From positions 1,798,001 through 1,862,000 of the forward strand of contig CAVUZG010000004.1 of the NCBI GenBank assembly GCA_963745945.1: a stretch of DNA of 64,000 nt. The letters run 5' to 3'. Shown here piece after piece: positions 17,891-27,236 of this stretch. Numbering within the stretch: position 1 is the stretch's first letter; each line of letters starts with the position of its first letter. The stretch is from DATFVA01 sp963745945 (GTDB lineage Bacteria; Bacteroidota; Ignavibacteria; Ignavibacteriales; Ignavibacteriaceae). The notes under the pieces were generated by a model. It was not told the origin of the DNA and did not search any database. It saw nothing but the letters and a program-made list of their open reading frames with translations. The position numbers and the translations under genes were made by a program.

Positions 17891-19252
17891 TTATACTCTG
17901 ACTAATTTTGCTGCAAAGGCTCCGTCAAGCTGATGCGAATGCGGAAATGTCTGAATACATCCATTTGCATCAATAATTTCCACAGGAAAAGAACCTGCTG
18001 CACTTTCCAGCCGGAATTCAGGATGTTCTGTAAGAAATCTGCTTACTATGTCCCAATTTTCCTCAGGCTCAATTGAACAAGTGCTGTATACAACAACTCC
18101 CTGAGGTTTAACAAGTGAAGCTGCTTTTTCCAGTAGTTTATACTGCAGTTCCGTCATTCTTCTAATATCAAGAAGATCCTTCTTCCATTTAATGTCCGGT
18201 TTTTTACATAGAGTTCCGGTACCCGAACAAGGAACATCGGCAAGTATGCGGTCAAAACCGGAATCTGTGTATTCCAGTGCATCAGACTCGATAAGTTTTA
18301 TTGAGTTTATTTTCAAACGATTTATATTCTTTTCCATAATTTTCAGCCTGGCTTCAAACCTGTCTATCGCAATTATTTCACCTTCATCATGCATCAACCC
18401 GGCGATATAAGCCGTCTTACCGCCCGGAGCGGCACACATATCAAGCACTCTTAATCCCGGACGAACGTCCAGCAACCTGCAGGCAAGCCCCGCACTTTCA
18501 TCCTGAATGTTAAAGAAACCTTCAGTATAATATTCCCACGCAGTTATATTTGTCAGGTTCTGCAATTTAAAAAATTCGGGAAGATAACTACCCGGTTTAA
18601 ACCGTAGATTAACTTTATTAAGTAACTGTTTAAAATCATCAGGGTTGGTTTTAAGAGCGTTAATCTTAAGTGTTAAAAATGGTTTTTCATTATTTGCTGA
18701 AAGCAGTTTTTCCGTTGCCTCTCTGCCGAACCTCGCAAGATATCTTTTCACCATCCAGGAAGGATGCGAATAATAAGCAGTAAGATAGCCGGGTAAATCT
18801 TCCGCAGGATCGGGATATCTTATCCCGTTTTTACTTCTAATTATATTCCTGAGTATTGCGTTTGTAAGATCAGCAGGCTTTTGTCCCTGCAGTTTTTTCA
18901 CAAACTCCACGGCTTCATTAACAACTGCAAAATCCGGAACACGATCAAGGAACATTATCTGGTACAATGCAACTCTTAAACCATTTTTCAGGTTTGGAAT
19001 TGCTTTTGAAAACTGTCCCTTATAAAATCCATTTAAAACCCAGTCAAGTCTTCCCATCCATCTTACAACTCCGTGAACTATTTCATAAAGCAAGGCTTTA
19101 TCCGGTCCGGTCAGATCACTGTTTCGCATCTCGTTATCAAGTAATCTTTCCAGGTATGAATCGGTTCTTTCAACGCGATTTAAAATTTTTACTGCAAGTC
19201 CTCTTACTCCTGAATATAAATCTCTGACCTTATGTTCTTCAAATTGCTCCAT
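17891..19252 (-). CDS. rsmB: 16S rRNA (cytosine-967-C5)-methyltransferase RsmB
   Basis: At 453 residues this is close to the family norm. An N-terminal NusB-like RNA-binding domain (about residues 10-150) precedes a Rossmann methyltransferase domain. The SAM-binding motif LDMCAAPGGKTAYIAG and the two cysteine motifs, DVPCSGTGTL (proton-abstraction region) and YSTCSIEPEEN (catalytic), are intact. The enzyme modifies C967 of 16S rRNA in the cytoplasm. The gene lies 28 bp upstream of the RodZ-like gene and 11 bp downstream of the LbH nucleotidyltransferase gene. The NusB-like domain distinguishes it from RsmF and YebU. Confidence 0.92.
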   Translation of the reverse strand: MEQFEEHKVRDLYSGVRGLAVKILNRVERTDSYLERLLDNEMRNSDLTGPDKALLYEIVHGVVRWMGRLDWVLNGFYKGQFSKAIPNLKNGLRVALYQIMFLDRVPDFAVVNEAVEFVKKLQGQKPADLTNAILRNIIRSKNGIRYPDPAEDLPGYLTAYYSHPSWMVKRYLARFGREATEKLLSANNEKPFLTLKINALKTNPDDFKQLLNKVNLRFKPGSYLPEFFKLQNLTNITAWEYYTEGFFNIQDESAGLACRLLDVRPGLRVLDMCAAPGGKTAYIAGLMHDEGEIIAIDRFEARLKIMEKNINRLKINSIKLIESDALEYTDSGFDRILADVPCSGTGTLCKKPDIKWKKDLLDIRRMTELQYKLLEKAASLVKPQGVVVYSTCSIEPEENWDIVSRFLTEHPEFRLESAAGSFPVEIIDANGCIQTFPHSHQLDGAFAAKLVRV

Positions 19253-19263
19253 AATTGTTCTGC

Positions 19264-20502
19264 TTACTGCTTTCTATCACTTTGAGTATTATTAAAAATA
19301 GTATTAAACAAAATTTCATCCTTATCAGACATATTAATCTTTCGTCTCTTCATAACTTTTTTAGCTGTATCAATACTTTTATTTACATCATAAATTTCAA
19401 TATTATCTTTTCCGCCCCACGAAAAAGATGGAATAAACTTATCCGGAAATCCTGCTCCGAAAAGATTGCAGGAAAATCCGGCAATTGTTCCGGTATTAAA
19501 CATAGAATTTATAGCAGACTTTGAATGATCTCCCATTATTAAACCCAAAAACTGCAGACCGGTATCAATTTGTTTATCTCTTAGTTTAAGCTTAATTGTT
19601 CCGTAATTATTTTTTAGATCGCTGCAGTTGGTATCTGCGCCAAGATTAACCCAGTTGCCAAGATAGGAATGTCCCAGAAATCCCGCGTGCTGCTTATTTG
19701 AATAGGACATTATAATTGAATCTTCAACTTCGCCGCCTATTTTGCAAACTTTCCCGATTGAAACATTTTCAGAAATAATTGCACAGCTTTTAATTTTTGA
19801 ATTATCGCCAATATATACCGGACCTTCAATTACACTATTAGGAAAAATCTCTACATTCTTCCCAATGTATATCGGGCCATTCGAGGCATCAATAACCACT
19901 CCCGGTTTAATAACAGTTCCGGCTTCAATTATAACATCATCTTTATTTATAAGATGAGCAGCACGAAAGAGTCTTGCTTCTTCAGAAATCCCTGGAGAAT
20001 TAATTAACTTAAAATCCTCTTTTATTTGTGAACCGTTTATTCTTATTAAATCCCAGATATAATCAACTGTATCCACATCAACTTTTTCTGCAGGTACTCC
20101 ATCGAAGGAAGAAACATCAATTAATTCTGAAATTTCAGATTTTATTTTCCCGATCCTTTTAGCAGAAATTTTTGCGGCAATTAATATATCATCTTTAATA
20201 AAGATTCTTTCAGCAGAATCCTTTCCTAAAGTTTCCTGAAAAACTTCATCAATTAAAGCCCTGCCGTTTATGAAAAGATAATTATCATCCGCTAACTCAT
20301 TAACCTTGATGCCGGGGTTATTCTGTTTAACAGTTTCTTTAAGATATTCTCTGCAGAAAAGTGAATACTCATTGTTTGGAAAATATCTTAAAATCTTTTC
20401 ACGCAGAATTTTTATTCCGCATAACAAATCATAAACCGGATGTGAAAGGGTGAGTGGATAAAAATTATCAACAAGTTTATCTTCAAAAATACAAATATGC
20501 AT
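19264..20502 (-). CDS. Putative sugar nucleotidyltransferase with left-handed beta-helix (GlmU-like, Bacteroidota type)
   Basis: The 412-residue protein opens with HICIFEDKLVDNFYPLTLSH, typical of the Bacteroidota 'putative sugar nucleotidyltransferase' group, which lacks the classic GxGxR loop. From about residue 185 hexapeptide repeats form a left-handed beta-helix (VIIEAGTVIKPGVVID, YIGKNVEIFPNSVI, IGDNSKIKSCAII). GlmU-like signatures follow (GFLGHSYLGNWVNLGADTNC, NYGTIKLKL). It probably adds a nucleotidyl or acetyl group to a sugar phosphate for envelope glycans. It heads the long operon running left. A classical GlmU is encoded at 1-1188, so this is a paralogue and not the housekeeping enzyme. 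Confidence 0.7.
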   Translation of the reverse strand: MHICIFEDKLVDNFYPLTLSHPVYDLLCGIKILREKILRYFPNNEYSLFCREYLKETVKQNNPGIKVNELADDNYLFINGRALIDEVFQETLGKDSAERIFIKDDILIAAKISAKRIGKIKSEISELIDVSSFDGVPAEKVDVDTVDYIWDLIRINGSQIKEDFKLINSPGISEEARLFRAAHLINKDDVIIEAGTVIKPGVVIDASNGPIYIGKNVEIFPNSVIEGPVYIGDNSKIKSCAIISENVSIGKVCKIGGEVEDSIIMSYSNKQHAGFLGHSYLGNWVNLGADTNCSDLKNNYGTIKLKLRDKQIDTGLQFLGLIMGDHSKSAINSMFNTGTIAGFSCNLFGAGFPDKFIPSFSWGGKDNIEIYDVNKSIDTAKKVMKRRKINMSDKDEILFNTIFNNTQSDRKQ

Positions 20503-20586
20503 TGGGTTCTTTTTCTTAAAGATTGTTTGATAATTTAATATTTTTTAGGGTAAGATTCCCGTGAGTTTTTAGGGAGGGCTTTAAAT

Positions 20587-21903
20587 CTACTCTGTTTTAA
20601 TCAACTGTCCGCTTATTCTAAGAAGTTCTGTCTCCGCTGATTTAGCATCAAACTGTGCTGAAACCAACCGGCTTTTTGCGTCAATCAACTTACGCTGTGT
20701 TTCCCTGAATTCAAGCGGAGTGATATTTCCAAGCTTCAATCTCTCCAGGGCAATATCAACACTTTCCTTTGCAATGGTTAGATTTTCATTTTCAAGCTTT
20801 ACAAGCTGCAGACTATTTAAATATTTTTTATACGTATTAAGAAGATTCGCTTCAATCCCGGTTCTTACCTGGTCAAAATTAAGTTTGCTGTTTTCAATTC
20901 CTATTTCGGCGTTTTCAATTTTTCTTCGTGTATTTAATCCATTAAATAAATTAAGTGAGGCAGTTACTCCGTAACTAAGGCTGTAATTTCTATTGGATTT
21001 TATAAATCCTGCTTCTGATTCAGAATTAGTATAATTATACCCGCCATTTAAAGAAATAACCGGATACAATTCCGCCCTTGAGAGTCTGAGATTAATATCC
21101 GAAAGAGTTAAGTTTTTCCTCGCAATTTCCAAAGCTGTGCTTTGACTTAGAGTAAGACTTTTAAGTTGATCAAGATTAAGGTTCATATCAATATTGATTG
21201 TATCACCAACATTGAAATCAGAAGAGACATCCCTGCCTAAAAGCTGGTTGAGTGAAACTTTCAATTGTTCATAGGTTAACTCTTCTTTAAGCAGGTTCGA
21301 ACGATCTTCATTTAAATCAACCTGGGCCTGTCTTAAATCAAATTTTGAACCGCTGCCTACATCTTTTTTGGACTCAGCAATTCTCACTCTCTCTTCAGAG
21401 ATTACAATGGTTTCATTCAGAACATCAAGCACCTGTTTTTCACGTATGAGATTAAAATATACGTCGGTTATATCAGCTATATTATTTTCTACTTCAGATT
21501 TAAAATTTTCCTGCCCGATTTTATTTAGTTCTTTTAGCATATCAATATTTGCAAACATTTCAAGCCCGTCAAATATTGTCCAGTTAAGATTTAATCCCGC
21601 AGTAATGTTAGTTGATTGCGCCCCGTTACTATTGATTATTCTGCCATCAACATATTCCTGTTTGGTATCATTGGAACTTTTCAGATATGTGGTAGATGCA
21701 TCAAGTGAAGGAAGAAACCCGGCATTCCCGATTGAAGCATTATTATCAGCAATCTTCGATTCGTTACGCGCAATGTTGATTGAAAAATTGTTTGATAAAG
21801 CAATCTTAACTGCATCTTCAAGAGTCATTAATTCCTGGCTGAAGGATTTGCTGTTCAGTAATGTTACTAAAAGGAATAGCAGAAAAAATTTAAAGTGATT
21901 CAT
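20587..21903 (-). CDS. TolC-family outer membrane efflux protein
   Basis: The 438-residue protein has a signal peptide ending in LNSKSFSQ and two outer-membrane-efflux repeats. The first begins LMTLEDAVKIALSNNFSINI and the second begins near LTLSQSTALEIARKNLTLSD. Long alpha-helical, glutamate/leucine-rich stretches fit the periplasmic tunnel, and ANLLNTYKKYLNSLQLVKLENEN is the matching second-repeat helix. It is the outer-membrane exit duct of the tripartite pump encoded just upstream (RND pump 19 bp away, then the MFP). The three genes form one operon in order MFP-RND-TolC. Substrate is unknown. Confidence 0.87.
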   Translation of the reverse strand: MNHFKFFLLFLLVTLLNSKSFSQELMTLEDAVKIALSNNFSINIARNESKIADNNASIGNAGFLPSLDASTTYLKSSNDTKQEYVDGRIINSNGAQSTNITAGLNLNWTIFDGLEMFANIDMLKELNKIGQENFKSEVENNIADITDVYFNLIREKQVLDVLNETIVISEERVRIAESKKDVGSGSKFDLRQAQVDLNEDRSNLLKEELTYEQLKVSLNQLLGRDVSSDFNVGDTINIDMNLNLDQLKSLTLSQSTALEIARKNLTLSDINLRLSRAELYPVISLNGGYNYTNSESEAGFIKSNRNYSLSYGVTASLNLFNGLNTRRKIENAEIGIENSKLNFDQVRTGIEANLLNTYKKYLNSLQLVKLENENLTIAKESVDIALERLKLGNITPLEFRETQRKLIDAKSRLVSAQFDAKSAETELLRISGQLIKTE

Positions 21904-21922
21904 AATATTCTTGAAATCAATT

Positions 21923-24900
21923 TCATTTACTTACGAAAACAGGTTCTTCATCAATACCGGAAGTTTCTGTAACGTTTGATACTGTTGCTGTTTTCCGTGA
22001 GAGATATGAATATACAGCCGGTACAATAAGAAGAGTTAAGAATGTGGAAAATATTAATCCGCCTATAACAGCGATTCCCATTGATACCCTGCTTTCCGAA
22101 CCTTCACCAAGAGCTAGTGCAATCGGAAGAATTCCCAACACCGTAGATAAGCTGGTCATCAGAATCGGGCGAAGTCTTGCAGCAGCTGCATCTTTTATTG
22201 CCTCTATTTTTGTTAGTCCGGCTGCTTTCCGCTGATTTGCAAATTCAACTATCAGAATTCCGTTTTTTGTTACAATACCAATCAGCATTATAATTCCTAT
22301 CTCACTGAAAATGTTTAACGTCTGGTTAAAGTACCAGAGAGAAACAAGAGCACCAAAAATTGCTAACGGAACTGTAAATAAAATAATAAACGGATCCCTG
22401 AAACTTTCAAACTGTGCAGCAAGAACAAGGTAAATAAATCCGATAGCCAGAAGGAACGCAAATAAAAGACTGGATGAACTTTCAGCATAATCTTTTGATG
22501 CACCGCTTAAAGCTGTAGAAAAAGATTCATCCAGCACCTGTGATGATATCTTATCCATTTCTTTAATACCATCACCTATTGTTTTACCGGGAGCCAACCC
22601 TGCAGATACAGTTGCAGAAACATACCTGTTAAATCTGTATAGCTGCGGAGGTGCACTCTGTTCGGTAAGTGATACAACATTATCAAGCTGTACAAGTTCA
22701 CCTTTATTATTTTTAACATACAAGGATTTCAGATCGATCGGTGCATTTCGTTTATCCCGGAGAAGCTGCCCGATTACCTGGTACTGTTTACCGTCTTTAA
22801 TGAAATACCCAAAACGCTGTCCGCTGAAGGCAGATTGAATTGTTTGTGCTATATCAATCGTTGAAACTCCAAGATCTCTTGCTCTCTGCCTGTCAATTGT
22901 CAGCTTAATTTCGGGCTTATTGAATTTTAAATTCGCATCAACAATAGTAAATGTCGGATCTTTAGTTGCAGCATCCATAAACTTTGGCAAATATTCCCTG
23001 AGCTTCTCAAAATTTGGCGCCTGTATTACGTATTCAACAGGAAGACCGCTTCTTCTTTGCCCGATTGACTGCTGCTGTGTAACAAAGACTCTTGCTTCAG
23101 TCATTTGGGATAAAACAGGAGTAATATCATTTGCAATTTGCTGCTGTGATCTTTCACGTTGATCGGGTTTTGTAAGAATTACAAAAGCAAAACCGGAATT
23201 AACAGAACTGGATGCCCCAAATCCCGGTGAAGTAACAGAAATAATCGCATCTCTTTCAGGAATGTTGTCTTTCAAAGTCTGGATAAGTTTATCCATAAAG
23301 TTATCCATATAATCAAACGAAGCTCCTTCGGGTGCAGTTGCAAATAACCTCAGCCCGCTTCTGTCTTCAAGAGGAGAAAGTTCGGATGGAATAGCAGTAA
23401 AGAAAAGATAAATTAACCCCAAAGATAAACCCATTATTAAAAAGGCTGTCCATCTTTTCGATAAAAACTTTTCAAGTGCATTTTTATATGTATCATTTAG
23501 TTTTACAAAAATTGGTTCGGTTTTATTGTAAAACCAATTATGCTTCTCTCTTCGTTTAAGGATTTTTGAACTAAGCATTGGCGTAAGTGTTAAAGCCACG
23601 AATGCAGAAATTATAACTGATCCGGCTATAACAATACCAAACTCACGGAATAGTCTTCCTGTTAGTCCCTGTAAAAATATTATCGGAAGAAAAACCGAAG
23701 CAAGTGCAACAGTGGTAGAAATTATTGCAAAAAAGATTTCGGCAGAACCTTTTCTGGCAGCTTCATCAGGATGACTGCCTTCTTCAATTTTGGTATATAT
23801 ATTTTCAAGCACAACAATAGCATCATCAACCACAATTCCAATCGCAAGTACAATTCCCAGCAGGGTTAGAACATTTATTGAGAAGTTTGCCGCATACATT
23901 ATAAAGAATGCACCAATTAAGGAAATTGGAATTGCAATTACAGGAATAATAGTTGTCCGCCAATCTCTTAAAAATAAAAATATGATAAGAACGACAAGTC
24001 CGAATGCTACAAAAATAGTCTGTTCAACTTCAGTTATTGAATCACGTATATATTCAGTAACATCAAACCCGATTCCCGTTTTTACATCGGGGGGAAGATC
24101 CCTTTTAATCTGATCCAGCCGTTTATAAAATTCATCGGCAATAGCAATGTTATTGGCTCCGGGTTGTGCTATTAAAACCACACCAACCATAGGAGTACCT
24201 TCTCTTTTCAGAATGGTTCTCTCATTTTCAGCACCTAAAGCGGCGTAGCCAACATCTTTCAGCCTAACAATATTTCCGTTCTCTTCTTTAATAATAAGAT
24301 CGTTGAACTCTCCGGCATCATGTAAACGTCCTATTGTTCTTATTGATAATTCTGTTTTGTTTCCTTCAATTAATCCCGAAGGGAGTTCAACGTTTTCCCT
24401 GTTCACTGCATTTTTTACATCAAGAGGTGTAAGATGATAAGCCGCAAGTTTTGAAGGATCGAGCCATAGTCTCATCGAATATTTTTTCTCACCCCAGACA
24501 TTTACAGCACTGACTCCGGGAATTGTCTGGAATCTTTCTTTGAATACATTATTTGCAAGTTCAGTAAGCTGAAGAAGATTTCGTGTATCGCTCTGTATAT
24601 TTAAAAATACGATCGGTGAAGCATCAGCATCGGCTTTTGATACAATCGGGTTTTCAACATCGGGCGGCAGGGAACTTATGGCACGTGATACTTTATCTCT
24701 TACATCATTAGCGGCAGTTTCAAGATCAACATCTATATTAAATTCCACAGTAATTGTGCTTCTTCCATCGCGACTGACGGAAGTAAGCGAACGGATTCCC
24801 GCAATTCCATTAATTGATTCTTCGAGCGGTTCTGTTATCTGAGATTCAATTACATCTGCATTAGCACCAGTGTAATTTGTGCTTACTGTAATTATCGGGG

Positions 24901-25024
24901 GATCAACAGAAGGGTATTCCCTGACACCAAGATATGTATATCCCAGTATACCCAATACTACAATAGCTATTGACATAACTATTGCCAGTACAGGTCTTCT
25001 TATGCTTAATGACGAGAGGCTCAT
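21923..25024 (-). CDS. RND family multidrug-efflux inner-membrane transporter (AcrB/MdtB-like)
   Basis: At 1033 residues this has the standard HAE1-RND length, with twelve membrane helices and two large periplasmic loops. It starts SIRRPVLAIVMSIAIVVLG. The conserved helix-4 motif GIVLAIGIVVDDAIVVLEN contains the proton-relay Asp pair. The second half repeats the fold (LIGIVTKNGILIVEF). The porter region has ANDVRDKVSRA, typical of AcrB. It exports amphipathic drugs, dyes or host compounds using the proton gradient. Its start overlaps the stop of the MFP gene by 4 nt (ATGA), so the two are translationally coupled. Confidence 0.93.
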   Translation of the reverse strand: MSLSSLSIRRPVLAIVMSIAIVVLGILGYTYLGVREYPSVDPPIITVSTNYTGANADVIESQITEPLEESINGIAGIRSLTSVSRDGRSTITVEFNIDVDLETAANDVRDKVSRAISSLPPDVENPIVSKADADASPIVFLNIQSDTRNLLQLTELANNVFKERFQTIPGVSAVNVWGEKKYSMRLWLDPSKLAAYHLTPLDVKNAVNRENVELPSGLIEGNKTELSIRTIGRLHDAGEFNDLIIKEENGNIVRLKDVGYAALGAENERTILKREGTPMVGVVLIAQPGANNIAIADEFYKRLDQIKRDLPPDVKTGIGFDVTEYIRDSITEVEQTIFVAFGLVVLIIFLFLRDWRTTIIPVIAIPISLIGAFFIMYAANFSINVLTLLGIVLAIGIVVDDAIVVLENIYTKIEEGSHPDEAARKGSAEIFFAIISTTVALASVFLPIIFLQGLTGRLFREFGIVIAGSVIISAFVALTLTPMLSSKILKRREKHNWFYNKTEPIFVKLNDTYKNALEKFLSKRWTAFLIMGLSLGLIYLFFTAIPSELSPLEDRSGLRLFATAPEGASFDYMDNFMDKLIQTLKDNIPERDAIISVTSPGFGASSSVNSGFAFVILTKPDQRERSQQQIANDITPVLSQMTEARVFVTQQQSIGQRRSGLPVEYVIQAPNFEKLREYLPKFMDAATKDPTFTIVDANLKFNKPEIKLTIDRQRARDLGVSTIDIAQTIQSAFSGQRFGYFIKDGKQYQVIGQLLRDKRNAPIDLKSLYVKNNKGELVQLDNVVSLTEQSAPPQLYRFNRYVSATVSAGLAPGKTIGDGIKEMDKISSQVLDESFSTALSGASKDYAESSSSLLFAFLLAIGFIYLVLAAQFESFRDPFIILFTVPLAIFGALVSLWYFNQTLNIFSEIGIIMLIGIVTKNGILIVEFANQRKAAGLTKIEAIKDAAAARLRPILMTSLSTVLGILPIALALGEGSESRVSMGIAVIGGLIFSTFLTLLIVPAVYSYLSRKTATVSNVTETSGIDEEPVFVSK

Positions 25025-26088
25025 TTTTCAAACTCGGAAATAGTTATAGAGGCGCCGGGTCTTAATTGAAGCATCCCTGAGGTTATAATTGTATCACCTT
25101 CGGTAACCCCCGATGTTAATTGCACGTTTTGATCAGTTCTTATACCTGTTTCAACGCGTTGAGGTATAGCTTTACCATTCCTGAAAATAAATACTTTCTG
25201 ACCTTTTATATCCGGGATTAAAGCTTCAGAAGGAATGAGAATAGCATTTTCAATTTTCTTCAATACAAGATTAATATTTGCAAATGAACCGGGCAGTATT
25301 TCTCTTCCTGTATTTGGGCATAGTGCTCTTATCTGCAAAGTCCGGGTAACAGGATCAATTTTAGGCTCAATGGCATAAACTTTACCAACAAAATTTTTGT
25401 TATTTCCTGAAATTGTAAAATTAATTTCATCTCCAACCTCAACCATTGATGAATATCTTTCAGGTATTGAAAAATCTATTTTAATTGGGTTTATGTTCTG
25501 CAGGCTGGCAATAGTTGTTGTATTAGATACAAAGCTTCCTTCGCTGACATTTCTTAAACCAATAACTCCACTAAAAGGTGCGCGTATTTCTGTTTTATCA
25601 ATTTGTGCTTTTATTAATTCAACTTCAGCCTGATTAACCTGAAGCTGGTTGGCTGTCATATCATAATCTTCCTGGCTAATTGCTTCTTTCTCCAGCAATT
25701 GTTTCTGGCGGTATTCGGTATCTTCCTGAAGTTTCAGTCTTGATTTTGCACTTTGAAGCTGTGCTTGTAAATCTGCATCATTTATTTTCACAAGCAAATC
25801 ACCTGCTTTTACATAACTGCCTTCGCGAAAAAATATATTTGTTATTTTTCCCGAAGCTTCACTTTTTAATTCAACCTCTTCGTTTGCCAATACCGTACCC
25901 GTGGTTAAAACCTTATTATCAAGCACTTCATATTTAGTTATGTGTGCTCTTACCGGAAGCGAACCGGCGGCTCCATTACCTGCTGCTCTTGTTTTGTCTT
26001 CAGAGGATTTTAATTTGGGAATTGCGAGGAGGACTAAAACAATTAGTATAACTGCTGCAATAATTATAGTTCTAATATTCTTTTTCAT
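25021..26088 (-). CDS. RND efflux periplasmic adaptor (membrane fusion protein)
   Basis: The 355-residue protein has an N-terminal membrane anchor (TIIIAAVILIVLVLLAIPKL). A biotinyl/lipoyl-like half follows (VELKSEASGKITNIFFREGSYVKAGDLLVKIND), then a short coiled-coil hairpin (about residues 110-160) and the second lipoyl half (TEIRAPFSGVIGLRNVSEGSFV). A beta-barrel domain and a membrane-proximal domain complete it. It bridges the RND pump and TolC in the periplasm. It is the first gene of the three-gene operon and overlaps the pump gene by 4 nt. No regulator is adjacent, so control is not evident. Confidence 0.92.
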   Translation of the reverse strand: MKKNIRTIIIAAVILIVLVLLAIPKLKSSEDKTRAAGNGAAGSLPVRAHITKYEVLDNKVLTTGTVLANEEVELKSEASGKITNIFFREGSYVKAGDLLVKINDADLQAQLQSAKSRLKLQEDTEYRQKQLLEKEAISQEDYDMTANQLQVNQAEVELIKAQIDKTEIRAPFSGVIGLRNVSEGSFVSNTTTIASLQNINPIKIDFSIPERYSSMVEVGDEINFTISGNNKNFVGKVYAIEPKIDPVTRTLQIRALCPNTGREILPGSFANINLVLKKIENAILIPSEALIPDIKGQKVFIFRNGKAIPQRVETGIRTDQNVQLTSGVTEGDTIITSGMLQLRPGASITISEFEK

Positions 26089-26170
26089 ATTTATAAATTC
26101 TAAATAAACTTAGGCAACTTAATTAAAAGAGAAATGATTTTACAATATAAAAATTTGTCTAACACTTTTT

Positions 26171-26200
26171 AAAAGAAAAAAGCCAGTATAATACTGGCTT
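26171..26200 (-). terminator. Intrinsic terminator downstream of rpmE2
   Basis: A perfect 9-bp inverted repeat, AGCCAGTAT-A-ATACTGGCT, lies at 26181-26199. On the minus strand it is followed directly by a T-rich tract (complement of 26171-26180). It lies 30 bp past the rpmE2 stop and about 90 bp upstream of the MFP gene, so it separates the ribosomal gene from the efflux operon. Confidence 0.85.
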
Positions 26201-26229
26201 TGTCGATCAACAATAAAATGTAAACTCTC

Positions 26230-26484
26230 TTATTTTGTTTCTTTCTTCGCGTATTTTCTCTTGAATTTCTCAACTCTTCCGGCAGTGTCAAGAAGTTTCT
26301 GTTTACCTGTAAAGAAAGGATGAGAGGCACTAGAAATTTCAAGTTTTACTAGAGGATATGTGTTTCCGTCTTCCCACTTAATCGTTTCATCTGTCTGGAT
26401 TGTAGAACGGGTTAAAATTGAAAAATCCGCAGAAGCATCCTGAAATACAACTGGTCTATAATCCGGGTGAATTCCCTTTTTCAT
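26230..26484 (-). CDS. rpmE2: 50S ribosomal protein L31, type B
   Basis: The 84-residue protein starts MKKGIHPDYRPVVFQD and has SASHPFFTGKQKLLDTAGRVEKF, the L31 signature. It lacks the CxxC zinc-ribbon cysteines of type A, so it is the zinc-independent form, which elsewhere is induced by zinc shortage or is the only copy. It has its own promoter (26527-26555) and terminator (26171-26200) and so is a single-gene transcript. No Zur-like operator was recognised next to it. Confidence 0.95.
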   Translation of the reverse strand: MKKGIHPDYRPVVFQDASADFSILTRSTIQTDETIKWEDGNTYPLVKLEISSASHPFFTGKQKLLDTAGRVEKFKRKYAKKETK

Positions 26485-26526
26485 ACAATATCCTAATTAT
26501 TTTTATTTCAAAAATTTTGAGCATTA

Positions 26527-26555
26527 AATATAGAAAACATAAGATAAATTTACAA
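26527..26555 (-). promoter_or_regulatory. Predicted sigma-70 promoter of rpmE2
   Basis: On the minus strand TTGTAA (26555-26550) and TATATT (26532-26527) are separated by exactly 17 nt. This predicts a transcript start near 26520, about 36 nt upstream of the rpmE2 ATG. The site lies in the gap after the anti-sigma-like gene. It is a consensus match only. Confidence 0.55.
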
Positions 26556-26572
26556 AGAATAAATGGATACTA

Positions 26573-27223
26573 TTAGTGTTTTGCCCTGGAATTGAACATT
26601 TCGTCCATTTTTTCTTTAAGCTTGTTTACCTCTGTTTTTTGCTGATTTGAAAGGTTTACCTGCCTGAAGTTTAATCCGGCTTTGTTTACAGGATAGTTAT
26701 TTATGCCGTTTGCTGAAAATTTTGCAGTAATAAATTTATCACTTTCATATACATTTCCGTCTATGTTTCCCTCAGATGAAGTGCGGGCAGACTTTTGTTT
26801 GATCGGTGATTTTTCCAATGGTTTATTTTGAACATCCTTATCTTTCCGGATTCCGGAGATCTCTTTTGATGATAAAACTTCATCGCTTACAGATGATTTT
26901 TCCTGTTTCAAAGAATTACCGGTTTTAACCTGCTGAGTCAAATCACTTCTTTCTCGTGGAGCAGCAAGTAATGGATTGTCCTGGGTTACGCTGGCATCAT
27001 TAAGTACGAATATTAAAAGAATTGCCGTAATGGCTAAAGCTGCAGCTGGTATTAATCGTGATGGAATGAAGATATTCTGCCAGAATGTTTTTTCTTCGCG
27101 AAATTTTTCAGAATTAATTCTTCGCATTAAGTCGCCCTCAAATCCTGCCGGCGCTTTTACCTGCTGAAGCTGCGCAAGAGTATTTATCACATCCTTAAAA
27201 TCCTGTTCCTCGTTCGGGCTCAC
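26573..27223 (-). CDS. Probable anti-sigma factor / membrane-anchored regulator paired with ECF sigma factor
   Basis: The 216-residue protein has a short cytoplasmic N-terminus (residues 1-50, including PAGFEGDLMRRI), one membrane helix (about 52-70, LIPAAALAITAILLIFVLN) and a periplasmic tail. The tail is lysine/serine-rich and ends in a helical segment (LSNQQKTEVNKLKEKMDEMF). It starts 13 bp after the ECF sigma gene, the usual place for a cognate anti-sigma. It has no HxxxCxxC zinc motif, so it would not be a classic ZAS protein. The role is inferred from position and topology, with no family match. Confidence 0.6.
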   Translation of the reverse strand: MSPNEEQDFKDVINTLAQLQQVKAPAGFEGDLMRRINSEKFREEKTFWQNIFIPSRLIPAAALAITAILLIFVLNDASVTQDNPLLAAPRERSDLTQQVKTGNSLKQEKSSVSDEVLSSKEISGIRKDKDVQNKPLEKSPIKQKSARTSSEGNIDGNVYESDKFITAKFSANGINNYPVNKAGLNFRQVNLSNQQKTEVNKLKEKMDEMFNSRAKH

Positions 27224-27236
27224 ATCAATACCTTTT

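Noticed and set aside
21368..21898. A 176-codon plus-strand frame inside the tolC-type gene
   Set aside because: It is antisense to a clear efflux-protein gene with signal peptide and both repeats. Its composition is serine/phenylalanine-rich, as expected from a mirror frame.
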